A program made the position numbers and the translations under genes. 64,000 nucleotides of DNA, from NCBI RefSeq assembly GCF_025362475.1, contig NZ_JANYGH010000014.1:40955-104954 (forward strand), given 5' to 3'. The notes under the pieces were generated by a model. It was not told the DNA's origin. It worked only from the letters and a program-made list of their open reading frames with translations, and ran no database searches. Shown piece by piece: positions 16,015-25,869 of this stretch (within the stretch, counting starts at the first letter, position 1; each line of letters begins with the position of its first letter). The DNA comes from Mucilaginibacter sp. (GTDB taxonomy: Bacteria > Bacteroidota > Bacteroidia > Sphingobacteriales > Sphingobacteriaceae).

Positions 16015-18264
16015 TTAACCTTTCTTATCAACCTTGGTTATAGGCGATACAAAAGCCTGTACCGTAATTTGTTTTTTAACTTCGTGTTTCATCGCCGTTG
16101 GAGCAACGCGGTTTGCGTTTAAATGTGGTGCAATAACCAACGAAACGATAGACATCAGCTTGATCAAAATATTCATTGACGGGCCTGAGGTATCCTTGAA
16201 CGGATCACCTACCGTATCACCGGTTACCGATGCTTTATGTGGTTCTGATTTTTTGTAAAACATCTCGCCATTGATCAAACAACCTTTTTCGAATGATTTT
16301 TTAGCATTATCCCAAGCACCACCAGCGTTGCTCTGGAAAAGACCCATCAGTACGCCGGATACGGTAACGCCGGCCAATAAACCACCCAACACTTCGGGGC
16401 CGAAAGAGAAACCGATAATAATTGGCGTAATGAGCGCTATCAAACCAGGGGCAACCATTTCGCGGATAGACGCTTTGGTTGATATAGCCACACATTTTTC
16501 ATATTCGGGTTTGCCTTCATAGGTCATAATACCCGGAATTTCGCGGAACTGGCGGCGAACTTCTTCAACCATCGCCATAGCTGCACGGCCAACTGCCGAG
16601 ATACACAATGCCGAGAAGATAAAAGGGATCATCCCGCCCACAAATAAACCGGCTAAAACATCAGCCTTGTAAATATCAATATGCTCGATACCTGCAACAC
16701 CCACAAATGCCGCGAATAAGGCCAGTGAGGTTAATGCAGCCGAAGCAATGGCAAAACCCTTGCCTGTAGCAGCGGTAGTGTTACCTACGGCATCTAAATT
16801 GTCTGTACGGTGGCGTACTTCCTCGGGCAGGCGGCTCATTTCGGCAATACCACCGGCGTTATCGGCAATTGGTCCGAAAGCATCAATGGCTAATTGCATG
16901 GCTGTAGTGGCCATCATACCTGCTGCAGCGATAGCAACACCGTATAATCCTGCAAAATGGTATGACCCATAAATGCCCGATGCTAAAACCAGGATAGGCA
17001 ATACGGTTGATTCCATACCTACAGCTAAGCCGCCAATAATATTGGTAGCATGTCCGGTTGATGACTGGCGGATGATGCTCAGCACAGGGCGTTTGCCCAT
17101 AGCCGTGTAGTATTCTGTAATAAGAGACATTAATGTGCCTACTACTAAGCCTACTGCAATTGACATAAATACACCGTTTTTAGTAAACACCAACGACCCT
17201 GCTTTTATAGCATGGTTGGCATCCTCATCACGTACCATGTGGAAGCTATCAGCCGGTAACATCCATTGTACCACAAAATAAGTGGCAATGGCTGTTAAAA
17301 TGATAGAGGCCCAGTTACCTATGTTTAAAGCTTTTTGTACACTATCAGTTTCCTTATTAATCTTCACCAGTGATGCACCAACTATGGAGAATATCAGGCC
17401 TAAACCTGCAATAACCATAGGGAGCAATATTGGGGCTATACCACCAAATTTATCATGCGATACAATTTCGCGGCCCAAAACCATGGTAGCCAGCATAGTT
17501 GCTACGTATGATCCAAATAAATCGGCACCCATACCGGCAACGTCACCTACGTTATCGCCTACGTTATCGGCAATAGTAGCAGGGTTACGTACATCATCTT
17601 CGGGGATTCCGGCTTCTACCTTACCCACAAGGTCGGCGCCAACATCGGCGGCCTTGGTGTAAATACCACCTCCCACACGGGCAAATAGGGCTATGGATTC
17701 AGATCCTAACGAAAATCCGGCTAAAACATCAAGTGCTTTGGCCATGGCCTCGCCATTAACGGTGCCCCCTGTGTTTTTAACATATACCGTATAAAACACA
17801 ATAAACAGCGAACCTAAACCAATAATGGCCAGGCCGGCAACACCAAGGCCCATTACGGTACCTCCGGTAAAAGAAACTCTTAAAGCTTGTGCAAGGCTGG
17901 TACGCGCAGCTTGTGTAGTACGCACGTTAGCTTTGGTGGCAATGCGCATACCCATATAACCGGCAAAAGCCGATAAAAATGCGCCTACTACAAATGACAC
18001 GGCAATAACCGGGCTTGAGGTAGCAACCGTAGTGCCGCTCCAGGCCAGTAATACACCGGCAACTACTACAAAGTAGCTCAGCACTTTCCACTCGGCACGT
18101 AAAAAGGCCATTGCCCCATCAGCAATATAGCCCGATAGTTTTACCATATCGCCATCGCCGGCATCTTGTTTGGTAACCCACGCGGCTTTAATGGCCATTG
18201 CGGCAATGCCGATGAGCCCAAAAACCGGAATCAAATAAATTAAGTAAGTGTTCAGAAAATCCAT
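16015..18264 (-). CDS. hppA: Membrane-bound ion-pumping pyrophosphatase, K+-dependent type
   Basis: 749 residues from the ATG at 18264 (a GTG two codons upstream is possible). About 16 membrane segments. It couples pyrophosphate hydrolysis to Na+ and/or H+ export across the inner membrane. The substrate site is shown by [19 protein letters not shown] near residue 225 and a second Asp cluster, DNAGGIAEM, near 470. In [11 protein letters not shown] near 500, Ala and Gly stand where K+-independent pumps have Lys and Thr, so the enzyme should need K+. K+-dependent members include Na+ pumps and dual Na+/H+ pumps; I cannot tell which. It is divergent from an APC permease and ends at a terminator. 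Confidence 0.95.
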   Translation of the reverse strand: MDFLNTYLIYLIPVFGLIGIAAMAIKAAWVTKQDAGDGDMVKLSGYIADGAMAFLRAEWKVLSYFVVVAGVLLAWSGTTVATSSPVIAVSFVVGAFLSAFAGYMGMRIATKANVRTTQAARTSLAQALRVSFTGGTVMGLGVAGLAIIGLGSLFIVFYTVYVKNTGGTVNGEAMAKALDVLAGFSLGSESIALFARVGGGIYTKAADVGADLVGKVEAGIPEDDVRNPATIADNVGDNVGDVAGMGADLFGSYVATMLATMVLGREIVSHDKFGGIAPILLPMVIAGLGLIFSIVGASLVKINKETDSVQKALNIGNWASIILTAIATYFVVQWMLPADSFHMVRDEDANHAIKAGSLVFTKNGVFMSIAVGLVVGTLMSLITEYYTAMGKRPVLSIIRQSSTGHATNIIGGLAVGMESTVLPILVLASGIYGSYHFAGLYGVAIAAAGMMATTAMQLAIDAFGPIADNAGGIAEMSRLPEEVRHRTDNLDAVGNTTAATGKGFAIASAALTSLALFAAFVGVAGIEHIDIYKADVLAGLFVGGMIPFIFSALCISAVGRAAMAMVEEVRRQFREIPGIMTYEGKPEYEKCVAISTKASIREMVAPGLIALITPIIIGFSFGPEVLGGLLAGVTVSGVLMGLFQSNAGGAWDNAKKSFEKGCLINGEMFYKKSEPHKASVTGDTVGDPFKDTSGPSMNILIKLMSIVSLVIAPHLNANRVAPTAMKHEVKKQITVQAFVSPITKVDKKG

Positions 18265-18417
18265 AGTCACAAGTTTGGTTTATAATGTAGTACTTTTTGG
18301 TGTTAAGTATAACAGGTGTAATTGGTGGTTGCAAAATAGTGATTTTATTTTCTTTACAATAGCCTGTCAATATTAAAGTTTTTGAATAGTTTAGGACTTT
18401 AAACCCTAAAACAATTT

Positions 18418-19854
18418 ATGGCAAAAGATCCCGGACAACCCAAAATGAAACATGAACTGAGCCTGCTGGATGGTACCATGCTGGTATCAGGCTCCATGAT
18501 AGGTTCAGGTATATTTATAGTTAGTGCAGATATTATACGCAATGTTGGCTCAGCAGGCTGGCTTATAGCAATTTGGGTTATCACCGGCTTTATGACTTTA
18601 ACCGCTGCCTTAAGTTATGGCGAGCTTAGCGGTATGTACCCCAAAGCAGGCGGGCAGTACGTTTATTTAAAGGAAGCCTATAATAAACTCATTGCTTTTT
18701 TATACGGATGGAGTTTTTTCGCGGTGATCCAAACCGGAACTATTGCTGCCGTAGGTGTGGCTTTCTCAAAATTTACGGCTTATTTGATCCCTGCTTTTAG
18801 CGAGGATAATATTCTATTCAATTTAGGCTCTATCAAAATCAGCGCCGCACAGGTAGTATCCATCATACTGATCATCATCCTCACATTCATAAATACCCGT
18901 GGTGTAAAAGGTGGCAAGCTGATACAAACAACTTTTACTATGACCAAACTCATCAGCCTTTTTGGTTTGATAGGTTTTGGATTTTTGGCATTTAAAGGAG
19001 ATATCTGGACAGCCAACTGGACAAATGCCTGGGATTTGCACAACCTCAACAAGGATGGCACCATCACTCAATTAACCGTAGGTACTGCTTTGGGCGCTGT
19101 GGCTGCGGCTATGGTAGGCTCTATTTTTAGCAGTGATGCCTGGAATAGCGTAACCTTTGTGGCCGGCGAAATGAAGAACCCTAAACGTGATGTGGCGCTA
19201 AGCATGATGTTTGGTACCATCATTGTTACATTGATTTATGTACTGGCCAACGTGGTTTACACTGGTGTGCTTTCGCTGCATGAAATTTCTGTGGCCGATA
19301 AGGATAGGGTAGCTGTAGCAGCATCGCATGTTATTTTTGGTAATGTAGGCACCTACATCATTGCAGTTATGATTATGATATCAACCTTTGGCTGCAACAA
19401 CGGCTTAATATTATCAGGCGCAAGGGTTTATTATACCATGGCTAAGGATGGTGTGTTTTTTAAACGTACCGGCACGCTCAATAAATTTGCGGTTCCGGAA
19501 TTTGGCTTATGGATTCAGGCCTTAGTTGCATCAGTGCTTTGCTTAAGCGGCCGTTATGGCGATCTGCTGGATATGATATCTTTGGTAGTTGTTATATTTT
19601 ATGTACTTACTATTGTAGGTATCTATATTTTAAGGGCTAAACTACCTAACACCGAACGCCCTTACAAAGCTTTTGGCTATCCTGTATTGCCTGCCATTTA
19701 CATTTTAATGGGTATAGCATTTTGTATTTTATTGCTGGTTTACAAAAGTACTTATTCGGTATTTGGTTTAGGGATCGTGTTGATAGGTATCCCAATATAT
19801 TATATATCGCAAAGGAACGTTAAGCATGAGGATGAAGCGGTTATTAATAGTTAG
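18418..19854 (+). CDS. APC family amino acid permease
   Basis: 478 residues and about 12 membrane segments. LLDGTMLVSGSMIGSGIFIV at residues 16-35 is the helix-1 APC signature, and GSIFSSDAWNSVTFVAGEMKNP near 240 is the LAT/YkfD-like helix-6 block. It belongs to a different APC branch from the permease at 13446-15005. It would move amino acids across the inner membrane; the substrate is unknown. The 3' end overlaps the start of the PBP4 gene by 29 nt, so the two are probably translated from one mRNA. Confidence 0.88.
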   Translation: MAKDPGQPKMKHELSLLDGTMLVSGSMIGSGIFIVSADIIRNVGSAGWLIAIWVITGFMTLTAALSYGELSGMYPKAGGQYVYLKEAYNKLIAFLYGWSFFAVIQTGTIAAVGVAFSKFTAYLIPAFSEDNILFNLGSIKISAAQVVSIILIIILTFINTRGVKGGKLIQTTFTMTKLISLFGLIGFGFLAFKGDIWTANWTNAWDLHNLNKDGTITQLTVGTALGAVAAAMVGSIFSSDAWNSVTFVAGEMKNPKRDVALSMMFGTIIVTLIYVLANVVYTGVLSLHEISVADKDRVAVAASHVIFGNVGTYIIAVMIMISTFGCNNGLILSGARVYYTMAKDGVFFKRTGTLNKFAVPEFGLWIQALVASVLCLSGRYGDLLDMISLVVVIFYVLTIVGIYILRAKLPNTERPYKAFGYPVLPAIYILMGIAFCILLLVYKSTYSVFGLGIVLIGIPIYYISQRNVKHEDEAVINS

Positions 19855-21238
19855 TTTATTTATTTTAAGCGGAAGGGTTTACGCCCAGGATCTTCAGCAA
19901 AAATTAGCGACAGCTTTTAACAGGTTACAGGCCGATAGCCAGTGTACTTATGCATCGCTGTCATTAACCGTTATTGATGCTAAGACCGGCGAACAGGTGT
20001 TTGCCGCTAATCCCAACATGGGTTTGGCTACGGCATCAACTCTTAAAACCATTACCAGCATTACCGCTTTTAACGTTTTGGGTGCCGATTTCAGGTACCA
20101 AACCCAGTTGGGTTACAGTGGAGAGATCACCACCGATGGTACCCTCAACGGCGATGTCATCATCAAAGGTGCCGGCGACCCAACCCTGGGCAGCTGGCGT
20201 TACGAGCAAACCAAAGAAGCGCACGTATTGGCTTTAATGACCGACGCCCTGAAAACCGCAGGCATCAAAAAAATAAACGGACGAATTATTGGCGATGACA
20301 GTATCTTCGGCACACAATCAATCCCCGAAGGTTGGATCTGGCAGGATATAGGCAACTATTATGGTGCCGGAACATCGGGCCTTTGCTGGCGCGAAAATCA
20401 GTTTGATATTAAATTGCGCACAGGTATTGCCGGTAACCTGATTGGCATCTCGCACACCGTACCCAACATTTCGTACCTTACCTTTAAAAGCGAATTGCTG
20501 AATGGTTCGGCAGGGAGTGGGGATAACGCCTATGCCTTTTTACCGGTTGGCAGCAAAGTAATGTACTTGCGGGGGAGCTACGCTACAGACCAGGAGAAAA
20601 AAAGTATCTCGACCGCCCTGCCAGATGCTGCCTATGATGCCGCCCTGCGTTTGGCAGATACACTGAAAAAATTAGGTATCACCATAAGCAATGATCCTGA
20701 ATCTGTTACAACGCTAACCGCTAAAGGATTACAGGCTCCGCTGATTTCGAAAAACCTGGCAACCATTCAGTCGCCGCCATTGAGTAAGATCATTTACTGG
20801 CTCAACCAAAAAAGTATAAACCTGTATGCCGAGCAATTACTTAAAACCATTGCCTGGAAGCAGGGCAAAAAGCCAACTACAACTAATGGTGCAGAGGAAG
20901 TCAGAAAATTTTGGCAGGCACGCGGCATCGACCCAAACAGCATCAATACCTATGATGGCAGCGGCCTATCGCCCGGAGATAGGGTAACTACCAATACACT
21001 GGCTAAAATTCTGCAATCTGCCAAAAAGGAAAGTTGGTTTAATGATCTGTACGAGAGCCTCCCCGTTTACAACAATATGAAAATGAAAAGCGGCAGCATC
21101 AACAGCGTGCTTTGCTATGCCGGTTACCAAACCCACAACGGGCGCGAGCTTTGCTTTTCTATCATGGTTAACAACTACAATGGATCTGGCAGGGGGATTA
21201 AGGAGAAAATGTTCAGGGTTTTGGATGTGTTGAAGTAG
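19826..21238 (+). CDS. dacB: D-alanyl-D-alanine carboxypeptidase/endopeptidase (PBP4 type)
   Basis: 470 residues. The signal peptide covers residues 1-20 (cleavage near VYA-QD), sending it to the periplasm. The three penicillin-binding motifs are in order: STLK near 71-74 (nucleophile Ser), SIN near 329-331 and KSG near 421-423. The large insertion between the first two motifs is typical of class C PBP4 (peptidase family S13). It trims or cleaves peptidoglycan cross-links. The start lies inside the upstream permease gene (29-nt overlap); an ATG two codons later is an alternative. Confidence 0.93.
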   Translation: MRMKRLLIVSLFILSGRVYAQDLQQKLATAFNRLQADSQCTYASLSLTVIDAKTGEQVFAANPNMGLATASTLKTITSITAFNVLGADFRYQTQLGYSGEITTDGTLNGDVIIKGAGDPTLGSWRYEQTKEAHVLALMTDALKTAGIKKINGRIIGDDSIFGTQSIPEGWIWQDIGNYYGAGTSGLCWRENQFDIKLRTGIAGNLIGISHTVPNISYLTFKSELLNGSAGSGDNAYAFLPVGSKVMYLRGSYATDQEKKSISTALPDAAYDAALRLADTLKKLGITISNDPESVTTLTAKGLQAPLISKNLATIQSPPLSKIIYWLNQKSINLYAEQLLKTIAWKQGKKPTTTNGAEEVRKFWQARGIDPNSINTYDGSGLSPGDRVTTNTLAKILQSAKKESWFNDLYESLPVYNNMKMKSGSINSVLCYAGYQTHNGRELCFSIMVNNYNGSGRGIKEKMFRVLDVLK

Positions 21239-21370
21239 GGGTTTAATAAAAGTATGTTATTGCTTAGTACCAACTTGTGTTTGTGCCTCGTTTTGCACAA
21301 ACATCGGCTTTGTGTATCAGATGCGATTCGTCATAATATTATACTAATTTTGTTATCTGCAACCTAATCC

Positions 21371-22069
21371 ATGAAGATATTAACCTTAACTCCACGTAAA
21401 CCAATAATCTATCCCCCGGGGATGATAAGTTTGTTTTTGTTGCCAATGTTTTGCCTGCTGTACTTGAAACAGCATAAGGCATTTGAGGGTCAAAGTTGGA
21501 TGAATGTGGCTATGTGGAGCGCTGATTTTGACAAAATGCTTCCCGAAAAATATCAACATAAATTTCCTGCAAGTAGAAATTATCTCGATATCAACTTAGA
21601 TGGGAATGATGTAAACGACAAAATACGGCTCGATTTTGCGAGGCTCGAAGTAAGAAGGATATTAGCTACCGGTGATACAATAAAAGGGGTGGACTTTCAT
21701 TTTGGTAAAACTGCCCGGTATTGGACTTTTATTAATTCGCTTGATATTCTTGGAACAGAAAATGCGCAGATGTATGGGCCTTATAAGGATGATATTTATT
21801 TTTGGTATAAAAAACCTCAGATTTATCCGAAGTCGAAGTATGGAGGGTTTCTAGCAAACGATATTATGATTCTACCACTAACGTCAGATGAGGTAAGCCA
21901 ACGTCTATGGAATGGAAGAATAGCGTTTCTTAACAAAGCATTAAAAGACTTTTGGGCACCCGGAATCGTATTTTTAATGATGCTGTTTTTTGCTATGAGA
22001 AAGCTTGTAGTAAACAACAGATTATACTCAACTCGTATTTCTCCTAATAAGTTAGTTAATATGGAATAA
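21371..22069 (+). CDS. Membrane-anchored protein of unknown function
   Basis: 232 residues, family not recognised. A hydrophobic segment near residues 16-33 and another near 197-212 (PGIVFLMMLFFAMRKL) enclose about 160 residues, probably on the outer face of the inner membrane. That domain includes LDINLDGNDVNDKIRLDFARLEVRRIL and then VDFHFGKTARYWTFINSLDIL. The layout of two helices with a soluble loop, and the phrase about a small-displacement domain, recall Bacteroidota proteins found near biopolymer-transport genes, but no such genes are adjacent. The flanks show no operon partner. Confidence 0.6.
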   Translation: MKILTLTPRKPIIYPPGMISLFLLPMFCLLYLKQHKAFEGQSWMNVAMWSADFDKMLPEKYQHKFPASRNYLDINLDGNDVNDKIRLDFARLEVRRILATGDTIKGVDFHFGKTARYWTFINSLDILGTENAQMYGPYKDDIYFWYKKPQIYPKSKYGGFLANDIMILPLTSDEVSQRLWNGRIAFLNKALKDFWAPGIVFLMMLFFAMRKLVVNNRLYSTRISPNKLVNME

Positions 22070-22164
22070 ATAGTGCTTTTGCCAGTACTTATTATGTAAG
22101 ACGATATTTCTATCCCTACAAATTCCTGTTTGTTTTAGAGTATCAGTTTAATAACAGGGCTATT

Positions 22165-22881
22165 TTATGCCAAAACCTTACTCTTCTTCGATAATCTTTT
22201 CCATTGCCCCACATATTGTCTTCCTATTGGTATTTCGATTTTACCAATTTCAACATCGTAATTGGTAAAGGCAGTAATTCTGCTGACCGCGACAATAAAA
22301 GACCGATGGACCCGGGCAAATAAATTATGCGGTAACTTTGCTTCCAATGCTGTTAAAGAATACTTAACTACTAAAGGTGCATTAAGCTGCCTGTATATCT
22401 TAATGTAATTTTTAGCGCTCTCTATGTAAATAATTTCGTCCAAAAAAATCTTAACTGTTTTTCTGTTTGCTTTAAGATACAAGCATTCGCGTTCTACATG
22501 GATATTCAGTCCTTCTTCAGGAGAAATGCCGGCCTCGATGACCTTATTAACAGCTTTAAAAAAACGCTCCAGGCTTATTGGCTTTAGTAAAAAATCCACC
22601 GCATTTAAATCAAAAGCTTCGGCAGCAAATTCTTTATAAGCAGTTATAAAAATTACTTTGGGGGGATTTTGTAGACTTCTTAGAAAGCTAATGCCCGATA
22701 ATTCAGGCATCTGTATATCCAGAAAGAGTAAATCTATCTTTTCTGTTTTCATGGTCTCCATTGCCTGTAAGGCGCTGTTGCACACAGCTACAACTTCAAG
22801 CTGCTCTACCATGTCGGTCCATTTTTTAATTATCATTAAAATAATTGGATCATCATCTACGATTAAACATCTCCACCGCAT
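22165..22881 (-). CDS. LytTR-family response regulator
   Basis: 238 residues. The receiver domain (about 1-120) has the acid pocket DDD at 9-11, the phosphoacceptor Asp55 in LLFLDIQMPE, the switch Thr in FITAYKEF and Lys in LLKPIS. The LytTR DNA-binding domain covers about 140-235 (IIYIESAKNYIKIY, VHRSFIV). Such regulators are usually paired with a LytS/YehU-type membrane kinase, but no kinase gene is next to it, so it is an orphan in this window. It is convergent with the gene at 21371-22069. Confidence 0.9.
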   Translation of the reverse strand: MRWRCLIVDDDPIILMIIKKWTDMVEQLEVVAVCNSALQAMETMKTEKIDLLFLDIQMPELSGISFLRSLQNPPKVIFITAYKEFAAEAFDLNAVDFLLKPISLERFFKAVNKVIEAGISPEEGLNIHVERECLYLKANRKTVKIFLDEIIYIESAKNYIKIYRQLNAPLVVKYSLTALEAKLPHNLFARVHRSFIVAVSRITAFTNYDVEIGKIEIPIGRQYVGQWKRLSKKSKVLA

Positions 22882-23348
22882 ATTTTAATCAGTTTATTTT
22901 ATTTACTTATTGTATATGCATACAAGGAGTAAATAAAAATAGGCAGTATTTAAACTATTGCAAAAGTTAAAATAGGCTCTTCAAAGATGTTCTCATTATT
23001 ATTTTTCGTGTTGATGTATTTGTATTTAATAAGAATAGAAATTAAAAAAAAGAGAACCCGCTTAACTTAAAATAAACACAGTTGTATCAATCACTTATAT
23101 GACGCATCAACTGATAAATAGTTACAGAATGTCTTTGATTTTAGACAAATAACTAAAAAGTAAAGCCAACAACCCATTTCGATGGATAAACTGTGATTAC
23201 CAATTAATAACGTATTCAATCCACATAATCTTGTCGTATAAATCCAGATTTCCGGCATCTATACACACTATTATTTAACCCATCAAATGTGATTTAGTTT
23301 TGCGTTTGATGTAAAATCTTTTTATTAAAAATTAAAATATAAGACACC
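22882..23348. other. A+T-rich intergenic region with promoter
   Basis: No credible gene in 467 bp. It must hold the promoter of the LytTR gene at its left end. At 23295-23302, TAGTTTTG matches TAnnTTTG and gives a leader of about 40 nt for the gene at 23349. I see nothing else recognisable. Confidence 0.6.
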
Positions 23349-23843
23349 ATGAAAAAATTAATTATTCCCTTTTTGTTAAGCGGATTAATATTAGCAATAG
23401 GGGTCAACACTGCGTCTGCGCAGGTCCAACTGAAAGAAGTTACTATTTCGGGTGGAGCAACCAGAGTTGAGGTATCAAAAAAGGTCTCAGACTCGTTCGC
23501 CAGCTTATTTAAAGGCGCTGAAGCACCTAAATGGTTTCAGTCTAATAAAAATTATGTGGTTAGGTTTATTCTGAATAACCAGTCAAACAAGGCGGAATTT
23601 ACAAAAAAAGGCAATTTAGTGTATCATATGGCTTTTGGGAACGAAAATCAGATGCCTGCTGATATCAGAACTATTGTAAAAAGTAAATATTTCGATTATA
23701 AAATTAACTCCACTGTTAAAGTAGATTTTGAAGAAAAGAGTGCTTGGATTGTTAATATTGAAGATGGCAAGCAGTTTTATGTGCTGAGAGTAATAGATGG
23801 TGTTATGGATGTCTTAGACAAAATTAATAAAGAAAAAGCATGA
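23349..23843 (+). CDS. Secreted PepSY-like (BLIP-fold) protein
   Basis: 164 residues. The signal peptide at 1-25 (KKLIIPFLLSGLILAIG, cleaved at ASA-Q) indicates export to the periplasm. The rest is a single small domain with APKWFQSNKNYVVRF, a hydrophobic strand and the repeated alternation seen in PepSY-like/BLIP-type proteins of Bacteroidota. Their function is not established. It has its own promoter (TAGTTTTG, 23295-23302) and is followed by a hairpin terminator at 23904-23933, so it is monocistronic. Confidence 0.65.
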   Translation: MKKLIIPFLLSGLILAIGVNTASAQVQLKEVTISGGATRVEVSKKVSDSFASLFKGAEAPKWFQSNKNYVVRFILNNQSNKAEFTKKGNLVYHMAFGNENQMPADIRTIVKSKYFDYKINSTVKVDFEEKSAWIVNIEDGKQFYVLRVIDGVMDVLDKINKEKA

Positions 23844-23903
23844 GGTCAGGAAAGTTGATTCAATGAACTGACATTTTAAACGGTTTGTAACAAGCGGCGA
23901 AAG

Positions 23904-23933
23904 ACTTACGAAGTAATTTAAAACTTCGTAAGT
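23904..23933 (+). terminator. Probable terminator hairpin after the PepSY-like gene
   Basis: ACTTACGAAG (23904-23913) and CTTCGTAAGT (23924-23933) form a perfect 10-bp stem with a 10-nt A+T loop, followed by TTTGG. The T run is short, so the terminator call is moderate. Confidence 0.6.
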
Positions 23934-23960
23934 TTTGGATTGAAATGAGGTTTTAAAAGG

Positions 23961-24057
23961 TTTGTCATCCAGAACGAAGTGAAGGAACTATTCGCCGATT
24001 TACAGGGCGAAGAAGCATGGCGCATAATAGATCCTTCACTCCGTTCAGGCTGACAAA
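23961..24057 (-). repeat. 97-bp palindromic element, second copy in opposite orientation
   Basis: Arms begin TTTGTCATCCAGAACGAAGT at 23961 and end GTTCAGGCTGACAAA at 24057. The centre ACAGGGCGAAGAAGCATGGCG is close to the reverse complement of the centre of the element at 15804-15901, so the two are copies of one dispersed family. It lies 26 nt beyond the osmC stop. Confidence 0.85.
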
Positions 24058-24083
24058 AAGTTTTTTTTTACAAGTGATATTAC

Positions 24084-24503
24084 TTACGCGTAAGTAACAC
24101 TCAAGGTAATAGGCACACTTAGTGCTTTTGAAATGATGCAATTAGCTTTTGCGCCTTCGGCAATGCCTTTGAATGTAGCTTCGTCAACACCGTCAATAAC
24201 CGCTCCGTTAAGCTCCAGAAGGATGCCGGTAACGCTTAGCGCTTGCATGTCCAGGTCAAGGATGGCGTTAGTTGTCAGGTCGCCTGGGGTGAAGCCGGCT
24301 TGTGTAAGAGCTGCACTAACTGCCATAGTAAAGCAACCTGCATGAGCTGCAGCTAAAAGTTCTTCGGGGTTGGTGCCAATGCCATCGGCAAAACGGGTTT
24401 TAAATGAATAGTTGGTTTTGTTAAGCACGGTGCTTTGAGTGGTGATCTCTCCGGTACCGGCTTGTAAAGTGCCATTCCAATGGGCGTTTGCTGTACGTTT
24501 CAT
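24084..24503 (-). CDS. osmC: OsmC family peroxiredoxin
   Basis: 139 residues. The two redox cysteines are in place: Cys57 in AAHAGCFTM and Cys122 in KANCIISKAL. The N-terminal HWNGTLQAGTGEI and FKTRF stretches agree with the OsmC rather than the Ohr subgroup. It reduces organic hydroperoxides with thiol in the cytoplasm. Length is normal. A 100-bp spacer separates it from the old yellow enzyme gene on the same strand, which could be co-regulated in oxidative stress, though no shared operator is visible. Confidence 0.92.
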   Translation of the reverse strand: MKRTANAHWNGTLQAGTGEITTQSTVLNKTNYSFKTRFADGIGTNPEELLAAAHAGCFTMAVSAALTQAGFTPGDLTTNAILDLDMQALSVTGILLELNGAVIDGVDEATFKGIAEGAKANCIISKALSVPITLSVTYA

Positions 24504-24607
24504 AGTTTGTGGTTTTTGTTGTTTATGGTTTTTGTTGTGTTATTGATTATTGTCAAAGCAATCAAAAAGTATTTTGTCCTTTATCTAAAAATCCTTGCTC
24601 CAAAGAA

Positions 24608-25675
24608 TTACCATTTAGCGCGTTCATATTGAACCGGCCATTTTACCTCGTGACCCAGCTCATGCGCCGCACGCAGTGGAAAATACGGGTCGCGCAGCAT
24701 TTCGCGGGCTAAAAATATGAGGTCGGCTTCACCTTCTCTTATAATTTCATCAGCCTGGTGCGATTTGGTTATTAAACCTACAGCACCTGTAAGTATACCA
24801 CTTTCTTTTCTAAGTTTCTCTGCAAATTCAACCTGATAACCTGGTTTTAACGCTATCTTAACACCTGCAATGTTTCCGCCTGTTGAGCAGTCTACCAGGT
24901 CAACACCTTTATCCTTTAGTATTTTGGCCAGTGCCACAGAGTCATCGGCTGTCCATGCGCCTTCTGTCCATTCTGTTGTTGAAAGGCGTACAAAGAGCGG
25001 GTTCTCTTTAGGCCAGGTTTCCTGAACACTTTCAATAACTTCCAACAAAAAGCGGATCCGGTTTTCGAAGCTGCCCCCATAGTTATCAGTACGTTTATTA
25101 CTTACCGGCGATAGAAACTCGTTAATCAGGTAGCCATGAGCGCCATGCAACTCTATCACATCAAACCCTGCTTTTACCGCCCTTGCAGCAGCAGCCTTAA
25201 AATCGGCCTTTATTTTTTCAATTCCTGCTTTATCCAATTCAAGCGGTGCTTCTTCACTTTCGATAAAGGCTACCGGGCTTGGCGCGTAGGATTTCCATCC
25301 GTTCGGCTCACCGGAAGGAACCTGTTTGCCTCCGGTCCATGGTTGCTGGTGACTTGCTTTCCTGCCTGCATGAGCCAGTTGTGTACCGGCGTAAGCGCCA
25401 TGCGCATGCATAAAATCGGTAATCTGTTTTAATTTTTCGATATGCTCATCCTTGTAGATCCCCAGATCTGCAAAGGTGATGCGTCCTTCGGGCGATACTG
25501 CTGCGGCTTCGGTAATAATTAAAGCGGCGCCGCCGATAGCGCGGCTGCCCAGGTGTACAAAATGCCAGTCGTTAGCAAAACCGTCTTCGCTGGAATACTC
25601 GCACATGGGTGATACCACGATGCGGTTTTTAAGTTCGATATTTTTTATTTTCAGAGGGGAGAATAGATGCGCCAT
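24608..25675 (-). CDS. NADPH-dependent ene-reductase of the YqjM type (old yellow enzyme)
   Basis: 355 residues from the ATG at 25675 (MAHLFSPLKI); an ATG at 25708 would add eleven atypical residues. The FMN-binding TIM barrel is marked by VVSPMCEYSS near 22-31 and DWHFVHLGSRAIGG near 37-50. The substrate His pair is in ELHGAHGYLINEFLSP near 170-185. YqjM-type enzymes have the Cys in SPMCEYS that tunes the flavin. It reduces activated C=C bonds or quinone-like electrophiles. The neighbours, OsmC downstream and a divergent dienelactone hydrolase, fit detoxification. Confidence 0.92.
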   Translation of the reverse strand: MAHLFSPLKIKNIELKNRIVVSPMCEYSSEDGFANDWHFVHLGSRAIGGAALIITEAAAVSPEGRITFADLGIYKDEHIEKLKQITDFMHAHGAYAGTQLAHAGRKASHQQPWTGGKQVPSGEPNGWKSYAPSPVAFIESEEAPLELDKAGIEKIKADFKAAAARAVKAGFDVIELHGAHGYLINEFLSPVSNKRTDNYGGSFENRIRFLLEVIESVQETWPKENPLFVRLSTTEWTEGAWTADDSVALAKILKDKGVDLVDCSTGGNIAGVKIALKPGYQVEFAEKLRKESGILTGAVGLITKSHQADEIIREGEADLIFLAREMLRDPYFPLRAAHELGHEVKWPVQYERAKW

Positions 25676-25836
25676 AAATTGCTTTTTTACAAATATGGTA
25701 AGTAACATCCATTACAGCCTCAGTGTTTTGTAAATTATTGATGCGATGGAAAGGTGAAGGGCACAAAGAGCTGTAATAACCATAAAGCGGGAAGTTAAAG
25801 CACATTGCCCGCCTGTGGTAATTTTGTAAAATGGAT

Positions 25837-25844
25837 TAACTTTG
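25837..25844 (+). promoter_or_regulatory. -7 element TAACTTTG
   Basis: TAACTTTG matches TAnnTTTG and lies 25 nt before the ATG of the dienelactone hydrolase gene. Confidence 0.5.
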
Positions 25845-25869
25845 AATATTAAGCCAATTTGTGAATATC

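Noticed and set aside
17282..17662. Plus-strand ORF of 126 codons within hppA
   Set aside because: It is a shadow of the conserved minus-strand pyrophosphatase frame.
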